From an uncultured Alphaproteobacteria bacterium (GTDB taxonomy: Bacteria > Pseudomonadota > Alphaproteobacteria > Rhodobacterales > Rhodobacteraceae), in NCBI GenBank assembly GCA_902596605.1, contig CACJUU010000014.1, positions 1 to 58,499 on the forward strand: 58,499 bases of DNA, in the 5' to 3' direction. The notes beneath the pieces are model-generated. The model worked only from the letters and a program-made list of their open reading frames with translations, was not told the origin of the DNA and ran no database searches. Positions 8,749 to 18,616 of the stretch are shown here, piece by piece; position 1 is the first letter of the stretch; each line of letters opens with the position of its first letter. Both the position numbers and the translations under genes were made by a program.

Positions 8749-11700
8749 TTATTCTGCAGCCACGATATTATTGAGCTTTTCAGCCCTTATTTCTTCCAAC
8801 GCCCTTCTGTATTCCGTAGGCATTACTTTTAAAAACTTAGGCCTAAAATTATCCCAATCATCTAAAATCTTTTTTGCAAGGTCTGATTGAGTAAACTTTA
8901 AGTGTCTAGAAATTATATTTTTCAGCCTTTCTTCATCATATCTGGTCATATCATTCGATATATCCACGCGACCATGGTGTTCAAAGTCGCCTCCGTGATG
9001 GTGCTCAGATTCTAGTAGATCATCTTCTTCTGGAACCGGCTCAAGTTCTACCATTGCCAAATTACATCTATTTTTGAAAGTGCCATCTTCGTCCAAAACA
9101 TATGCTATACCTCCGGACATACCTGCTGCAAAATTAAGGCCTGTTTTTCCTAAAACGACTACTATACCACCTGTCATATATTCGCAGCCATGATCACCCA
9201 CTCCTTCAACAACAGCGGTAGCTCCAGAATTTCTAACAGCAAACCTTTCTCCAACTATGCCTCTCAAATAGCATTCTCCGTCAATAGCACCATAAAGAAT
9301 TGTGTTTCCTGCTATGATCGAATCTTCAGGAACAATTCTTTTAGCTTCTTTTGGAGGGTATACTATTATTTTTCCCCCAGATAATCCTTTGCCAACATAA
9401 TCATTTGCTTCGCCTTCTACTTCTAGAGTAACTCCTCTCGATAACCATGCTCCAAATGCTTGACCCGTTGTACCCTTAAAAGAAATGTTTATTGAATCCT
9501 CTGGGAGACCTCTATGTCCAAAAATACGTGCGACCTCTCCACTGAGCATTGCTCCAGTTGATCTATTGTAATTATAAATCGGCAGCTTTATTTTGATGGG
9601 TTTTTTATTTTCCAAAGTATACTTTGACATTTCAATTAGCTGCCTGTCGAGAATATCTTTAATTGGATGATCCTGTCTTTCACAATTAAATTTTGGCACT
9701 CCATCGCCCATCTTTGGATCAAAAAACAGCTTTGAGAAATCGAGCCCCTTTGCTTTCCAATGTTTAATTGCTTTTTTCCTGTCAAGCACATCAATTTGAC
9801 CAATCATCTCATCAAATTTTTTGAAACCTAATTTACTCATTAGTATTCTTACCTCTTCTGCAACAAAGAAGAAAAAATTAACAACATGCTCTGGCATTCC
9901 TACAAATCGTTTCCTCAAAACTGGGTCTTGAGTTGCAATCCCAACAGGACAGGTGTTCAGGTGACACTTACGCATCATAATGCAACCTGATGCAATTAAT
10001 GGGGCTGTTGAAAAACCAAACTCATCCGCGCCTAACAATGCTCCAATAACGACATCTCGCCCGGTCCTTAGCCCACCATCCACTTGGACCGATATTCTTG
10101 ATCTAAGCTTATTTTTCATTAAAGTTTGGTGTGTTTCTGCCAAACCCAATTCCCAGGGTGAACCTGCATGTTTCACCGAGGTCAGGGGGCTCGCCCCAGT
10201 ACCACCCTCCATACCCGAAATAGTAACATGGTCCGCTTTTGCTTTAGCCACTCCAGCAGCGACTGTACCTACCCCAACCTCGGATACTAATTTCACTGAT
10301 ATATCAGCTTTTGGGTTGACGTTTTTAAGGTCGAATATAAGTTGCGCTAAATCTTCTATTGAATAAATATCGTGATGGGGCGGGGGAGAGATAAGTCCAA
10401 CCCCTCTAGTAGAATGTCGAACCTTTGCAATGACGGCGTCTACCTTGTGGCCAGGAAGCTGGCCTCCTTCACCCGGCTTTGCTCCTTGCGCCATTTTAAT
10501 CTGAATCATGTCAGAATTTACTAGGTATTCGGTTGTTACACCAAATCTACCAGACGCAACTTGTTTTATTGCAGACCGTCTGTTGTCGCCGTTATTATCA
10601 GTAGAGAAACGTTCCACTTCTTCACCACCTTCACCTGTGTTCGATTTTCCCTCAATCCTATTCATGGCTATAGCTAGGTTCTCATGCGCTTCTGCGGATA
10701 TTGATCCGTACGACATGGCTCCGGTAGCGAACCGTTTTACAATTTCCTTGGCCGGCTCAACTTCATCAATTTTAATAATATTTCTGCCCGTTTCACTTGA
10801 GTCTCTAAGTCTAAATAAGCCTCTTATTGTGAACAACCTTTCTTCCTGCTCGTCCATGGACCTTGAATATTCTTTAAATGTATCGAATGAGTTACTTCTT
10901 ACAGCATGTTGAAGGTTCGTAATTTCATCCGAACTCCAAGCGTGTACTTCTCCTCTTTTTCTTACGGCGTAATCGCCCCCGACATCTAGAGAGTCTCTTA
11001 AAACTTCTAAGTTTGAAAATGCTTCCTCATGGCGGGTAATCGTTTCCTTTGCTATTTCATTTATTCCTACTCCGCTGATTTGAGTAGAAGTTCCCTTAAA
11101 GTACTTGCTCACGAACTCCTCTGATAACCCGACTGCGTCAAAAATTTGTGCTCCACAGTATGATTGGTAAGTTGAAATACCCATCTTGGACATAACTTTT
11201 AAAAGACCTTTGTTAACTGACTTTATATATCTACTAACCGCTTCTTTCTCACTTACATCTTTAGACAACATATTCTTTTGTTTAAGATCTAATATAGTGT
11301 CAAAAGCCAAATATGGATTTATCGCCTCTGCTCCGTAGCCTGCTAATACTGCAAAGTGGTGGACCTCCCTAGGCTCTGCTGATTCCACTACCAGCCCAAC
11401 GGCTGTTCGCAGTCCTTTCCTTATTAAATGATGATGTACCGACGCAATGGCCAATAGAGCGGGCAAAGCAATCCTATCTTTACCAAACTGCCTGTCGGAT
11501 AGCACTATAATATTACCGCCCTCTTTAACTACTTTCTCCGACTTTATGCATATGCTCTCCAAACACTTTTCAAAACCTGTATAACCTGTATTCTTGTCAA
11601 AGGTGGTATCTAAAACTCTTGATACAAATTGGTTGTCACCAATCTCACTTATCTTTCTAATCTTTTGCATATCCTCATTTGTTAGGATCGGTTGTTTAAC

Positions 11701-13410
11701 CTCTAACCTTTTCACACTACCCAAAGACTTATTATCAAAAATATTCGGTCTTGGACCAATAAAAGATACTAAGCTCATTACCGACTCCTCGCGAATGGGA
11801 TCAATTGGAGGATTCGTTACCTGTGCAAAGTTTTGCTTAAAATATGTGTAGAGTAATTTCTTTTTGTTGGATATTGCAGAAATGGGCGTGTCTGTACCCA
11901 TTGAGCCAATAGCTTCTTGGCCGGTTACTGCCATCGGAGACATAAGTGTCTTTAAATCTTCCTGAGTATAACCAAACGCTTTCTGACCTGAGTAAAGATT
12001 GGCCTTTGATAAAGAAACTTTTTGTGTTTCATCTGATTCTAAGTCCTCTAAAACAATCTGTGTATTATTCAAAATGCTTTCGTAATCCAATTCATTACTG
12101 AGATCTGTTTTTACTTCTTCGTCTGTTATGATCTTTCCTTCCTCCATATCAATCAGAAGCATTTTTCCAGGTTGCAATCGCCACTTAGTAATCACTTTGC
12201 TCTCATCAACTGGCAGCGTTCCTGCCTCGGAAGCTAACACAACAGTATCATCCTCAGAGACAAAATACCTTGCTGGCCTTAACCCATTTCTATCTAGAGT
12301 AGCTCCAATTTTTTTTCCATCTGTAAAAGCGATAGCAGCTGGTCCATCCCAAGGTTCCATTATAGATGCGTGAAATTCGTAAAAAGACTTTCGTTTTCTA
12401 TCCATTAGTGGATTTCCAGCCCAAGCCTCGGGAATCAGCATCATCGAAGCATGCTGAAGAGGGTATCCTCCCTGGTATAATAATTCAATGGCGTTATCAA
12501 ACGATGCAGTATCGGATTGACCTTCTCTTGTTATGGGCCATATGTCGTTCAAATTTTCTCCAAGAAGATGTGATTTCAGGCGTGCTTGCCTCGCTGCCAT
12601 CCAGTTTACATTACCTCTACTGGTGTTTATCTCACCATTATGAGCGACCATTCTATAGGGATGTGCCAGTCTCCATGAAGGAAAAGTGTTTGTTGAAAAT
12701 CTTTGGTGAACCAAAGCCAAAGCGGACACATATCGAACGTCTTGAAGATCTAGATAGTATTTAGCCAACTGATCAGCTAAAAACATGCCCTTATAAACCA
12801 CCGTTCGTGATGACAAAGATACCGCGTAATATGACTCTTCACTCCCAAGTTCTTTATAAATTTTGTTGGTTGTTTTTTTTCTTAGTACATAGAGATTTCT
12901 TTCGAAGTCATCCTCACTCATACCCTCGGGTTTTTTGAAGAAGCCTTGCACATGTATAGGTTCAGCATCACGAATTTCCTTGTCCTGTGACAAACACTCA
13001 TTGTTTACTGGAATATCGCGCCAACCTAATAATTTTATGCCCTGTTCCTCACTAAAATTAACGATGATGCTTTTTATAAGGTTGTGATATTTGACTTCTT
13101 TTGGGAAAAAAAACATACCTACGCCATAGCCGCCAAGATCGGGAAGAAAACAACTCAACTTTTCCATTTCCTCTCTGTACATTTCATGTGGGATTTGTGT
13201 GAGCATTCCTGCTCCGTCACCCACTAAAGGATCTGCTCCTGTAGCCCCTCTGTGTTCAAGGTTCTCAAGTATAAAAATTCCTTTTTGAATGATATCGTTA
13301 CTTTTTCTTCCCTTTATATTTGCGATAAATCCTAAGCCGCAGGAATCGTGTTCATTTCGAGGATCGTAGAGACCCTCCATTTTATTGCGTTTCTTATCAA
13401 AAATCTTCAT
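8749..13410 (-). CDS. gltB: Glutamate synthase (NADPH) large subunit
   Basis: The alpha subunit of NADPH-GOGAT, converting 2-oxoglutarate and glutamine to two glutamates. The glutaminase nucleophile is Cys24 in NEHDSCGLGF, so the first 23 residues would be a removed propeptide; ENLEHRGATGADP follows. The central FMN-binding synthase domain includes AEAHENLAIAMNRI, SNTGEGGEE and KMAQGAKPGEGGQLPG, and the 3Fe-4S cysteines are in MMRKCHLNTCPVGIATQ. The C-terminal GltB beta-helix has the repeated Gly-rich pattern (GKGLSGGKIIVYPP, GAIDGECYLRGIVGER, YMTGGIVVVLG). The size (1553 residues) is full. A downstream ATG at 13380 would still keep the Cys near the N-terminus; the start is therefore uncertain by ten residues. 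Confidence 0.97.
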   Translation of the reverse strand: MKIFDKKRNKMEGLYDPRNEHDSCGLGFIANIKGRKSNDIIQKGIFILENLEHRGATGADPLVGDGAGMLTQIPHEMYREEMEKLSCFLPDLGGYGVGMFFFPKEVKYHNLIKSIIVNFSEEQGIKLLGWRDIPVNNECLSQDKEIRDAEPIHVQGFFKKPEGMSEDDFERNLYVLRKKTTNKIYKELGSEESYYAVSLSSRTVVYKGMFLADQLAKYYLDLQDVRYVSALALVHQRFSTNTFPSWRLAHPYRMVAHNGEINTSRGNVNWMAARQARLKSHLLGENLNDIWPITREGQSDTASFDNAIELLYQGGYPLQHASMMLIPEAWAGNPLMDRKRKSFYEFHASIMEPWDGPAAIAFTDGKKIGATLDRNGLRPARYFVSEDDTVVLASEAGTLPVDESKVITKWRLQPGKMLLIDMEEGKIITDEEVKTDLSNELDYESILNNTQIVLEDLESDETQKVSLSKANLYSGQKAFGYTQEDLKTLMSPMAVTGQEAIGSMGTDTPISAISNKKKLLYTYFKQNFAQVTNPPIDPIREESVMSLVSFIGPRPNIFDNKSLGSVKRLEVKQPILTNEDMQKIRKISEIGDNQFVSRVLDTTFDKNTGYTGFEKCLESICIKSEKVVKEGGNIIVLSDRQFGKDRIALPALLAIASVHHHLIRKGLRTAVGLVVESAEPREVHHFAVLAGYGAEAINPYLAFDTILDLKQKNMLSKDVSEKEAVSRYIKSVNKGLLKVMSKMGISTYQSYCGAQIFDAVGLSEEFVSKYFKGTSTQISGVGINEIAKETITRHEEAFSNLEVLRDSLDVGGDYAVRKRGEVHAWSSDEITNLQHAVRSNSFDTFKEYSRSMDEQEERLFTIRGLFRLRDSSETGRNIIKIDEVEPAKEIVKRFATGAMSYGSISAEAHENLAIAMNRIEGKSNTGEGGEEVERFSTDNNGDNRRSAIKQVASGRFGVTTEYLVNSDMIQIKMAQGAKPGEGGQLPGHKVDAVIAKVRHSTRGVGLISPPPHHDIYSIEDLAQLIFDLKNVNPKADISVKLVSEVGVGTVAAGVAKAKADHVTISGMEGGTGASPLTSVKHAGSPWELGLAETHQTLMKNKLRSRISVQVDGGLRTGRDVVIGALLGADEFGFSTAPLIASGCIMMRKCHLNTCPVGIATQDPVLRKRFVGMPEHVVNFFFFVAEEVRILMSKLGFKKFDEMIGQIDVLDRKKAIKHWKAKGLDFSKLFFDPKMGDGVPKFNCERQDHPIKDILDRQLIEMSKYTLENKKPIKIKLPIYNYNRSTGAMLSGEVARIFGHRGLPEDSINISFKGTTGQAFGAWLSRGVTLEVEGEANDYVGKGLSGGKIIVYPPKEAKRIVPEDSIIAGNTILYGAIDGECYLRGIVGERFAVRNSGATAVVEGVGDHGCEYMTGGIVVVLGKTGLNFAAGMSGGIAYVLDEDGTFKNRCNLAMVELEPVPEEDDLLESEHHHGGDFEHHGRVDISNDMTRYDEERLKNIISRHLKFTQSDLAKKILDDWDNFRPKFLKVMPTEYRRALEEIRAEKLNNIVAAE

Positions 13411-13587
13411 TCGCTTTTTACTTTATTTATCCTATTGTCTTTCTGAGGAGACTTTTTAATATAGTTTTCAACAAAAGAAAAGAAAGTTTATAATTTGTAT
13501 TGTTTACTATTTTTTTGATGCAAAAGCAGAGAAAGACTTAATAGTTTGCTATAAATACTCTAAAAAACTAAAGATTATGATTTAAAA

Positions 13588-14370
13588 ATGACCATTTTTC
13601 ACGTTTTTGTTTTGTCTCTTATACAGGGGGCAACAGAGTTTTTGCCAGTCTCTTCTTCTGCCCACCTAGTTCTTTACAACAGATTTGTGATTGGTCTACA
13701 GAACGATCTAAGCCTAGACATTGCCATGCATATTGGCAGCCTGTTAGCAGTTATTTTGTTAGTTTCAAGTCTCCTAAAGGAATATATGAACAAAGTTTTG
13801 ATAAAAATTGGTGTTAGTAAATCAGTTTTTTTCCTGGCTTTAGCAACGTTTCCACTTGTATTTATGGCTTTATTCTTAGAACATGCTCGTCTTCTTGATC
13901 TATCAAGACAAATAGAGATAATTGCGTTCTCCAATTTAATATTCGCTCTGTTACTTTTTGTGTCTGACAGAAAACCAAGCCAACGCAAATCGTTAGATAT
14001 TACGGCAAGAGATATTTTGGTGATAGGTATTTGGCAATCTTTTGCTGCCTTTCCTGGAACGAGTAGATCTGGCGCCTCTATAACTGGCGCACGGTTTTTA
14101 AATTATGGAAGAAAAGAAGCGATTATCATCTCTGCCGTATTGAGTATACCAGCAATAGTAATTTCTAGTGGCTACGTTGGATTCAAATTTTTTAGGAGCC
14201 CAAATGAAATTGAAATTGAATTTATTATCTATGGAACCATATTTTCATTCATTTTTTCGTATTTAGTTCTTAAGTTCTTTGTAAAGTTTGGAGAGCTATT
14301 TTCTTTCACTCCCTATATAATCTACAGGCTACTGCTCGGATTAGCTTTGTTATCAGCATTATATTTCTAA
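13588..14370 (+). CDS. uppP: Undecaprenyl-diphosphate phosphatase
   Basis: An integral membrane phosphatase of the BacA/UppP family that recycles undecaprenyl diphosphate to the monophosphate lipid carrier for peptidoglycan synthesis. Both active-site motifs are visible: GATEFLPVSSSAHLVL near the N-terminus (Glu17 region) and FPGTSRSGASITGARFL in the second half. About seven hydrophobic segments fill the rest. The length (260) is normal. It lies head to head with gltB across a 177-base spacer in which I see no clear operator, and its stop overlaps the convergent NDUFA9-like gene by 4 bases. Confidence 0.96.
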   Translation: MTIFHVFVLSLIQGATEFLPVSSSAHLVLYNRFVIGLQNDLSLDIAMHIGSLLAVILLVSSLLKEYMNKVLIKIGVSKSVFFLALATFPLVFMALFLEHARLLDLSRQIEIIAFSNLIFALLLFVSDRKPSQRKSLDITARDILVIGIWQSFAAFPGTSRSGASITGARFLNYGRKEAIIISAVLSIPAIVISSGYVGFKFFRSPNEIEIEFIIYGTIFSFIFSYLVLKFFVKFGELFSFTPYIIYRLLLGLALLSALYF

Positions 14371-15299
14371 CCACGCGTAAAACGATCAACAATTTTTGGC
14401 AAAATTATTTTAAGCTTCTTTGGCACTATACCTAAATCTGAAAACTTCTCGGTTTCTAATTCTACCAAGTTATCATTCTCTAGGCTTTTAACCTGTGCCA
14501 AGGTTAAAAAGGCTGGTACAAAACCGCCCGATATTAAACGGAAAAAATCATTTGTTGCAGCAATTATTCTTGCAGGTAAAAAAGGTATTTTCAGTATAAT
14601 CCTTTTTCGATTTATTTCGTATAATAACATATCGACGAGCTCTTTGAATGTGTATGTTTCATCTCCACCTAATTCTAGATATCTTTTCCGCTGGTCGGAC
14701 TCAACCAATAAAGCTACAGCTTTGGCTACATCATCAACATATACCGGCTGAAACTTTGTATTCGAACCTACAACTGGAATAAATGGACTAATTGAGGATA
14801 ATTTTGCAAACCTATTGAAAAATGTATCCTCATTTCCGAATATTAAAGAGGGTCTGATGATATTGGCATCCGGAAAGCAATCAAGAACGGCTTCTTCGCC
14901 AGCACCCTTAGATTTAAGAAGAAGGCTGCTCGACTTGGATGATGCACCCAAGGATGATATGTGAATAAATTGATTTACTCCTTGCCTCTTTGCCTCCCTA
15001 GCCAAATTTCTAGCTGCGTTTACGTGAAGATTGTTAAAAGACTGTGAACGTGTTTCAAAAAAAGTCGCTACACAATTGATTATACAATCTGACTCTCTTA
15101 TATAATTTTCCAGCTTATGCTCTTCTTTGATGTCTCCACTCAACAACTGTATTTGACCCACTTTACCGTAAACCCTCAAAAAAAGAGCTTCATTTGGGTG
15201 ACGCGTAATAACTCGTATGAAATAGCCTTTGGAAGCTAATTGTCTAACTACGTACCTGCCCAAGAAGCCAGAACCACCGAAAATTGTCACTAAATTCAT
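14367..15299 (-). CDS. NDUFA9-type NAD(P)-binding protein (complex I-associated SDR)
   Basis: An atypical SDR protein similar to the NDUFA9 accessory subunit of mitochondrial complex I, as found beside uppP in many Rhodobacterales. The nucleotide-binding motif is TIFGGSGFLGRYVVRQLA at the very start (GxxGxxG), followed by the characteristic FIHISSLGASSKSSS and an FQPVYVDDVAKAV segment. No catalytic YxxxK is evident, consistent with a structural rather than enzymatic role. It is convergent with uppP (4-base overlap) and faces the rnd gene across a spacer of 118 bases. A bacterial role in complex I assembly is suggested by homology only. Confidence 0.85.
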   Translation of the reverse strand: MNLVTIFGGSGFLGRYVVRQLASKGYFIRVITRHPNEALFLRVYGKVGQIQLLSGDIKEEHKLENYIRESDCIINCVATFFETRSQSFNNLHVNAARNLAREAKRQGVNQFIHISSLGASSKSSSLLLKSKGAGEEAVLDCFPDANIIRPSLIFGNEDTFFNRFAKLSSISPFIPVVGSNTKFQPVYVDDVAKAVALLVESDQRKRYLELGGDETYTFKELVDMLLYEINRKRIILKIPFLPARIIAATNDFFRLISGGFVPAFLTLAQVKSLENDNLVELETEKFSDLGIVPKKLKIILPKIVDRFTRG

Positions 15300-15417
15300 A
15301 AAGTTTTTCCTTAGAAATTATGTGTAAGATAGAGTAAATATTTTACATATCATTAAAAATTTACAAATTCCTAAAAATTTATATAAATAGAGCTTAAATA
15401 ATTGATTGAAGGAAAAA

Positions 15418-16029
15418 ATGGCTATTACTATCTACAAGAACGACGTTCCCAAAAATTTTGACATAGGAAGAGAGATAGCAGTAGATACTGAGACTATGGG
15501 ATTAAAATTTGGTAGAGATAGATTATGCTTGGTACAAATAGCAAGCAATGAGGGATCGGTCTATTTAATCCAAATTGATAAAAACCAAAAAAAGGCTCCG
15601 AATCTGGCTAAATTAATGACAAGTGAAAAGGTAATAAAGATCTTTCACTATGCTAGATTTGACATTGGTGTCCTTCATAGAAATTTAAATTTTATGACCC
15701 AAAATATTTATTGCACTAAAATAGCGTCAAAAATAGGAAGAACTTTTTCTCAAAGCCACGGCCTCAGAAATCTAGTGAAGGAAATATTATCAATTGATAT
15801 ATCTAAGGAGCAACAGTCATCTTACTGGGGAGCGGACGTTTTGAATGAAAATCAAATTAATTACGCTAAGCAAGACGTATTATATTTGCATAAAATTAAA
15901 CAGCATCTAGATAAAATTTTGAAGCGTGAAGATAGATACGATATTTTTGAGAAAACATGTCGTTTTCTGCCTACCAGATGCGAATTAGATAACATGGGAT
16001 GGGACGATGTGGATCCATTTTCACATTAG
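15418..16029 (+). CDS. rnd: Ribonuclease D-like 3'-5' exonuclease (short form)
   Basis: A DEDDy-type 3'-5' exonuclease. Exo I is VDTETMGL (Asp23, Glu25), Exo II is FHYARFDIGVLHRN, and Exo III is INYAKQDVLYLHKI with the Tyr four residues before the Asp. At 203 residues it lacks the HRDC domains of full-length RNase D, as is usual for the short alphaproteobacterial form. The ATG at 15418 is chosen because GAAGGA lies a few bases upstream; a TTG at 15406 would put the Shine-Dalgarno inside the gene. It is followed by lptC, lptA, lptB and ptsN on the same strand, an order conserved in the group. The RNA substrates (tRNA or small-RNA 3' ends) are inferred. Confidence 0.9.
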   Translation: MAITIYKNDVPKNFDIGREIAVDTETMGLKFGRDRLCLVQIASNEGSVYLIQIDKNQKKAPNLAKLMTSEKVIKIFHYARFDIGVLHRNLNFMTQNIYCTKIASKIGRTFSQSHGLRNLVKEILSIDISKEQQSSYWGADVLNENQINYAKQDVLYLHKIKQHLDKILKREDRYDIFEKTCRFLPTRCELDNMGWDDVDPFSH

Positions 16030-16098
16030 TTTTTTTCGAAACTTTTAAAACTCATTGAGCTTTTATTTAATGAGCAAGTGACATAACATCTACAGACT

Positions 16099-16695
16099 AT
16101 GGCGACTGATGCAACCAAATATACTAGGCTAGTTTTTTGGCTTAAATTAACACTAGGGTTTAGTGCGGGCTTGTTATTTTTAGTCATTTTTGTCTTCTCT
16201 TATTCAAAAAAAGTGGACCCGTCATTTAAAGTTGTAACAAACGATGTAAGGATCGGCTTAAAATACCAAGCAAGGGATACCCACATTACAGGAAATACCT
16301 TAGATGGTGGAACTTTTGATTTTCATGCCAAAGCTTTAAACCCAAGCCACCAAAATGACAAAACCATTATATTATCCAAACCACTCGGTGAAATCTCCTT
16401 TTCTAGTGAGCAGAGTTTTTATTTTTCATCTGATTTTGCTAGTCTCAATTTGGATGAGAAAAATATATTTTTTAATGGTAATCTCTCATTAAAAAACTCA
16501 TGGGGAACGCTAATAAAAACTGAAGAGTTAATTGCTGATTTTAAGCGAAAATTATTGATTGGGCCTGTAACAATATCGGCCGATACTGAATTCGGTTCTT
16601 TATCAAGTGGGAAAATGGAATACCACTATAATTCAGACCTAGGTGAAGAAATATTTTTTACCGACGGAGTAAAAGTTGAAATATATGTTAATTAA
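16099..16695 (+). CDS. lptC: LPS export protein LptC
   Basis: A bitopic inner-membrane protein that passes lipopolysaccharide from the LptBFG transporter to LptA. One transmembrane helix is at about residues 12-34 (FWLKLTLGFSAGLLFLVIFVF), followed by a beta-rich periplasmic domain with the family pattern of repeated short strands (YQARDTHITGNTLDG, GSLSSGKMEYHY). The length (198) is typical. No strong Shine-Dalgarno is visible; the start is the first ATG and gives the normal N-terminus. It is followed by lptA 20 bases later. Sequence conservation in this family is low, so the identification rests also on context. Confidence 0.88.
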   Translation: MATDATKYTRLVFWLKLTLGFSAGLLFLVIFVFSYSKKVDPSFKVVTNDVRIGLKYQARDTHITGNTLDGGTFDFHAKALNPSHQNDKTIILSKPLGEISFSSEQSFYFSSDFASLNLDEKNIFFNGNLSLKNSWGTLIKTEELIADFKRKLLIGPVTISADTEFGSLSSGKMEYHYNSDLGEEIFFTDGVKVEIYVN

Positions 16696-16715
16696 AATAA
16701 ATGTGAGGTGGCCCA

Positions 16716-17180
16716 GTGAATAAACCATTATTGTCTTTTATTAATATTTTTCTTTTTTTGTTATTATTCCATGGAGCAGGGCTATCTTCTGAAGTAAAAA
16801 GAGAGGTATTAAAGTTTAGTTCAGACACTGCACAAATTAAAAAGAGCGATGGAATTTTACATTTATCCGGTGAAGTAAAAATTTCTTATGGGCAATATGT
16901 AATCAGGTCAGATCTTTTAATGGCAAAAACCAATGGTATAGACTCCCCTAAAGTTAAGATAATTGAAGCTAATAAAAACATCTATTTTACAAATAATAAG
17001 GATATTTCAGCAAAGGGAGATAAACTTTTTATGGATGTAGATAAAAATTTTGTTTCGATAGAGGGCAATGTTGAATTTTCTCAAGGCAAATCAATAATTA
17101 GGGCAGAAAAAATAAATGTTGATTTAGCAACTGAAACAGTAGATTTTGAAGGGATAAAAGATTCTTATTTAAAGAAGTAA
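16716..17180 (+). CDS. lptA: LPS periplasmic bridge protein LptA
   Basis: The periplasmic protein whose beta-jellyroll (OstA) repeats form the bridge carrying lipopolysaccharide to the outer membrane. A signal peptide spans about residues 1-24 (LSFINIFLFLLLFHGAGLSS). The OstA pattern shows as SDTAQIKKSDGILHLSGEVKI, then KNIYFTNNKDISAKGDKL and NFVSIEGNVEF. The start codon is GTG at 16716, with GAGG about seven bases upstream; no ATG is available at the right place. The length (154) is normal. It lies between lptC and lptB. Confidence 0.9.
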   Translation: MNKPLLSFINIFLFLLLFHGAGLSSEVKREVLKFSSDTAQIKKSDGILHLSGEVKISYGQYVIRSDLLMAKTNGIDSPKVKIIEANKNIYFTNNKDISAKGDKLFMDVDKNFVSIEGNVEFSQGKSIIRAEKINVDLATETVDFEGIKDSYLKK

Positions 17181-17191
17181 AAGGATAAGAT

Positions 17192-17956
17192 TTGACAAAG
17201 CCATATTTAACTGTGGACAATCTAACGAATAAAGAAATTGGGTTGAACGTCCAGGGTTTGAGAAAAGTATACAAATCCAGACTTGCTTTGATGGATTTTA
17301 ATATCTCTGTAACCAGAGGTGAAGTGGTTAGTTTACTTGGTCCAAATGGTGCGGGAAAAACAACAGCATTCAACATTATTGCTGGATTACATAGGTCAGA
17401 CGGTGGTTCCATAAAACTGGATGGAGATGAAATATCAAACCTTCCTATGTACAGAAGATCAAAAGCAGGACTAGGATACCTTCCTCAAGAATCGTCTATT
17501 TTTAAAGGTCTGAATGTCGAAAAAAATATTGATGCGATACTTGAACTGAAAATTAGAGATTCGAAGGAGAGAAGGAAAAAGCTTGAGCAATTATTAGGCG
17601 AGTTTTCGATTACACATCTCCGAAATGCTAAGGCAGTCAACCTTTCAGGTGGCGAAAGAAGAAGGGTTGAAATAGCGCGGTGTCTAGCCAGTCAACCCAA
17701 GTATATCTTACTGGATGAGCCATTTGCTGGTGTTGATCCAATAGCTATAGACGAAATAAGAGGGTTAGTCCGGGAGCTTAAAAATAGAAACATAGGAATT
17801 CTAATCACTGATCACAACGTGAGAGAAACACTTAAAATAGTTGATCGAGCCTACATTATAAACGATGGAAAAATTATCAAGTACGGAACTCCTGAGTTTG
17901 TTGTAAGTGATCAAGACGTTAGGCGGGTTTATTTGGGCGACAAGTTCGCTTTATAA
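17192..17956 (+). CDS. lptB: LPS export ABC transporter ATP-binding protein LptB
   Basis: The ATPase that powers extraction of lipopolysaccharide from the inner membrane by LptFG. Walker A is GPNGAGKTT, the Q-loop region is GYLPQESSIFKGL, the ABC signature is LSGGERRRVEIARCL, Walker B is YILLDEPFAGVDP, and the switch His is in ITDHNVRETL. A TTG start at 17192 with AAGGA seven bases upstream is used; the first ATG inside would remove the first strand. The length (254) is normal. In related genomes an hpf gene often sits between lptB and ptsN; here only about 70 bases separate them. Confidence 0.97.
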   Translation: MTKPYLTVDNLTNKEIGLNVQGLRKVYKSRLALMDFNISVTRGEVVSLLGPNGAGKTTAFNIIAGLHRSDGGSIKLDGDEISNLPMYRRSKAGLGYLPQESSIFKGLNVEKNIDAILELKIRDSKERRKKLEQLLGEFSITHLRNAKAVNLSGGERRRVEIARCLASQPKYILLDEPFAGVDPIAIDEIRGLVRELKNRNIGILITDHNVRETLKIVDRAYIINDGKIIKYGTPEFVVSDQDVRRVYLGDKFAL

Positions 17957-18027
17957 AAATTATATAAAACGCTAGAAAAAATTTATTTTTTATTGTAACG
18001 TCCAGCTATATGCGGGGGTTTTTTCAA

Positions 18028-18495
18028 ATGAAAATGTACGATATACTATCTAAAAAGGCGATAAGAACGAAAGTGAAATCGGCTAATAAGAAGCAACTTT
18101 TGCAAGAGATTTCTGGTATAGCGTCAGAACATGTAGGAATTCCATATATGAATATTGCCAAGTCTCTGCAACAACGTGAAATTCTTGGGCCAACCGGAAT
18201 TGGAAATGGTGTAGCAATCCCTCACGTAAAAATAAGAGGCTTAAAGAAAATATTTGGCTTTTTTTCGAGCTTAGAGCGCCCTATTGATTTTGAATCAGCT
18301 GACAAGCAGCCTGTAGATCTTGTGTTTACCTTGTTAGCTCCAGAAGATAATAGAGGAACTGAACATCTTAAAGCACTTGCAATGGTTTCAAGAGTGTTCA
18401 GCGATAAAGATATCAGGTCTAAACTCAGGTCTTCAGAAAATACCGAATCTTTGTTTGCCATACTAACAAGCAATGAAGATTCAAAAGCCGCTTGA
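18028..18495 (+). CDS. ptsN: Nitrogen-regulatory PTS EIIA-like protein
   Basis: The terminal component of the nitrogen-related phosphotransferase system, a regulator rather than a sugar transporter. The phosphorylated residue is His66 in GNGVAIPHVKI, within the usual LGPTGIGNGVA segment, followed by VDLVFTLLAPEDN and HLKALAMVSRVFSD. An ATG at 18010 is possible, but the one at 18028 follows a G-rich stretch (GCGGGGG) by about nine bases and gives the normal N-terminus, so it is preferred. No other PTS component is present in this window. It is the last gene of the rnd-lpt run. Confidence 0.92.
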   Translation: MKMYDILSKKAIRTKVKSANKKQLLQEISGIASEHVGIPYMNIAKSLQQREILGPTGIGNGVAIPHVKIRGLKKIFGFFSSLERPIDFESADKQPVDLVFTLLAPEDNRGTEHLKALAMVSRVFSDKDIRSKLRSSENTESLFAILTSNEDSKAA

Positions 18496-18507
18496 AACCT
18501 TAGGTTT
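18495..18507 (+). terminator. Possible weak terminator hairpin after ptsN
   Basis: AAACC-TTA-GGTTT forms a short inverted repeat starting in the ptsN stop codon, followed by TTACTTTCACTTTTT. The stem is only five base pairs and A-T rich at its base, so it may terminate poorly or not at all. The rest of the ptsN-cysQ spacer (to 18616) shows nothing recognisable. Confidence 0.25.
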
Positions 18508-18616
18508 TTACTTTCACTTTTTCATATATAACTTTTCATATGTTTTTTGTGGAAATTTACTTTGACCAAAACTCCGTTTATAGACCACTGCCGGCCATAG
18601 CTCATCAGTGATATAG

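Noticed and set aside
10169-10180. parS-like TGTTTCACCGAG in gltB
   Set aside because: Only the first half of the palindrome matches; the second half is unrelated.
9190-12764. Several open frames of 60-130 codons on the plus strand within gltB
   Set aside because: They are antisense to a clearly coding gene and show no recognisable protein features; similar shadows occur across dnaK, infB, nusA and hslU.
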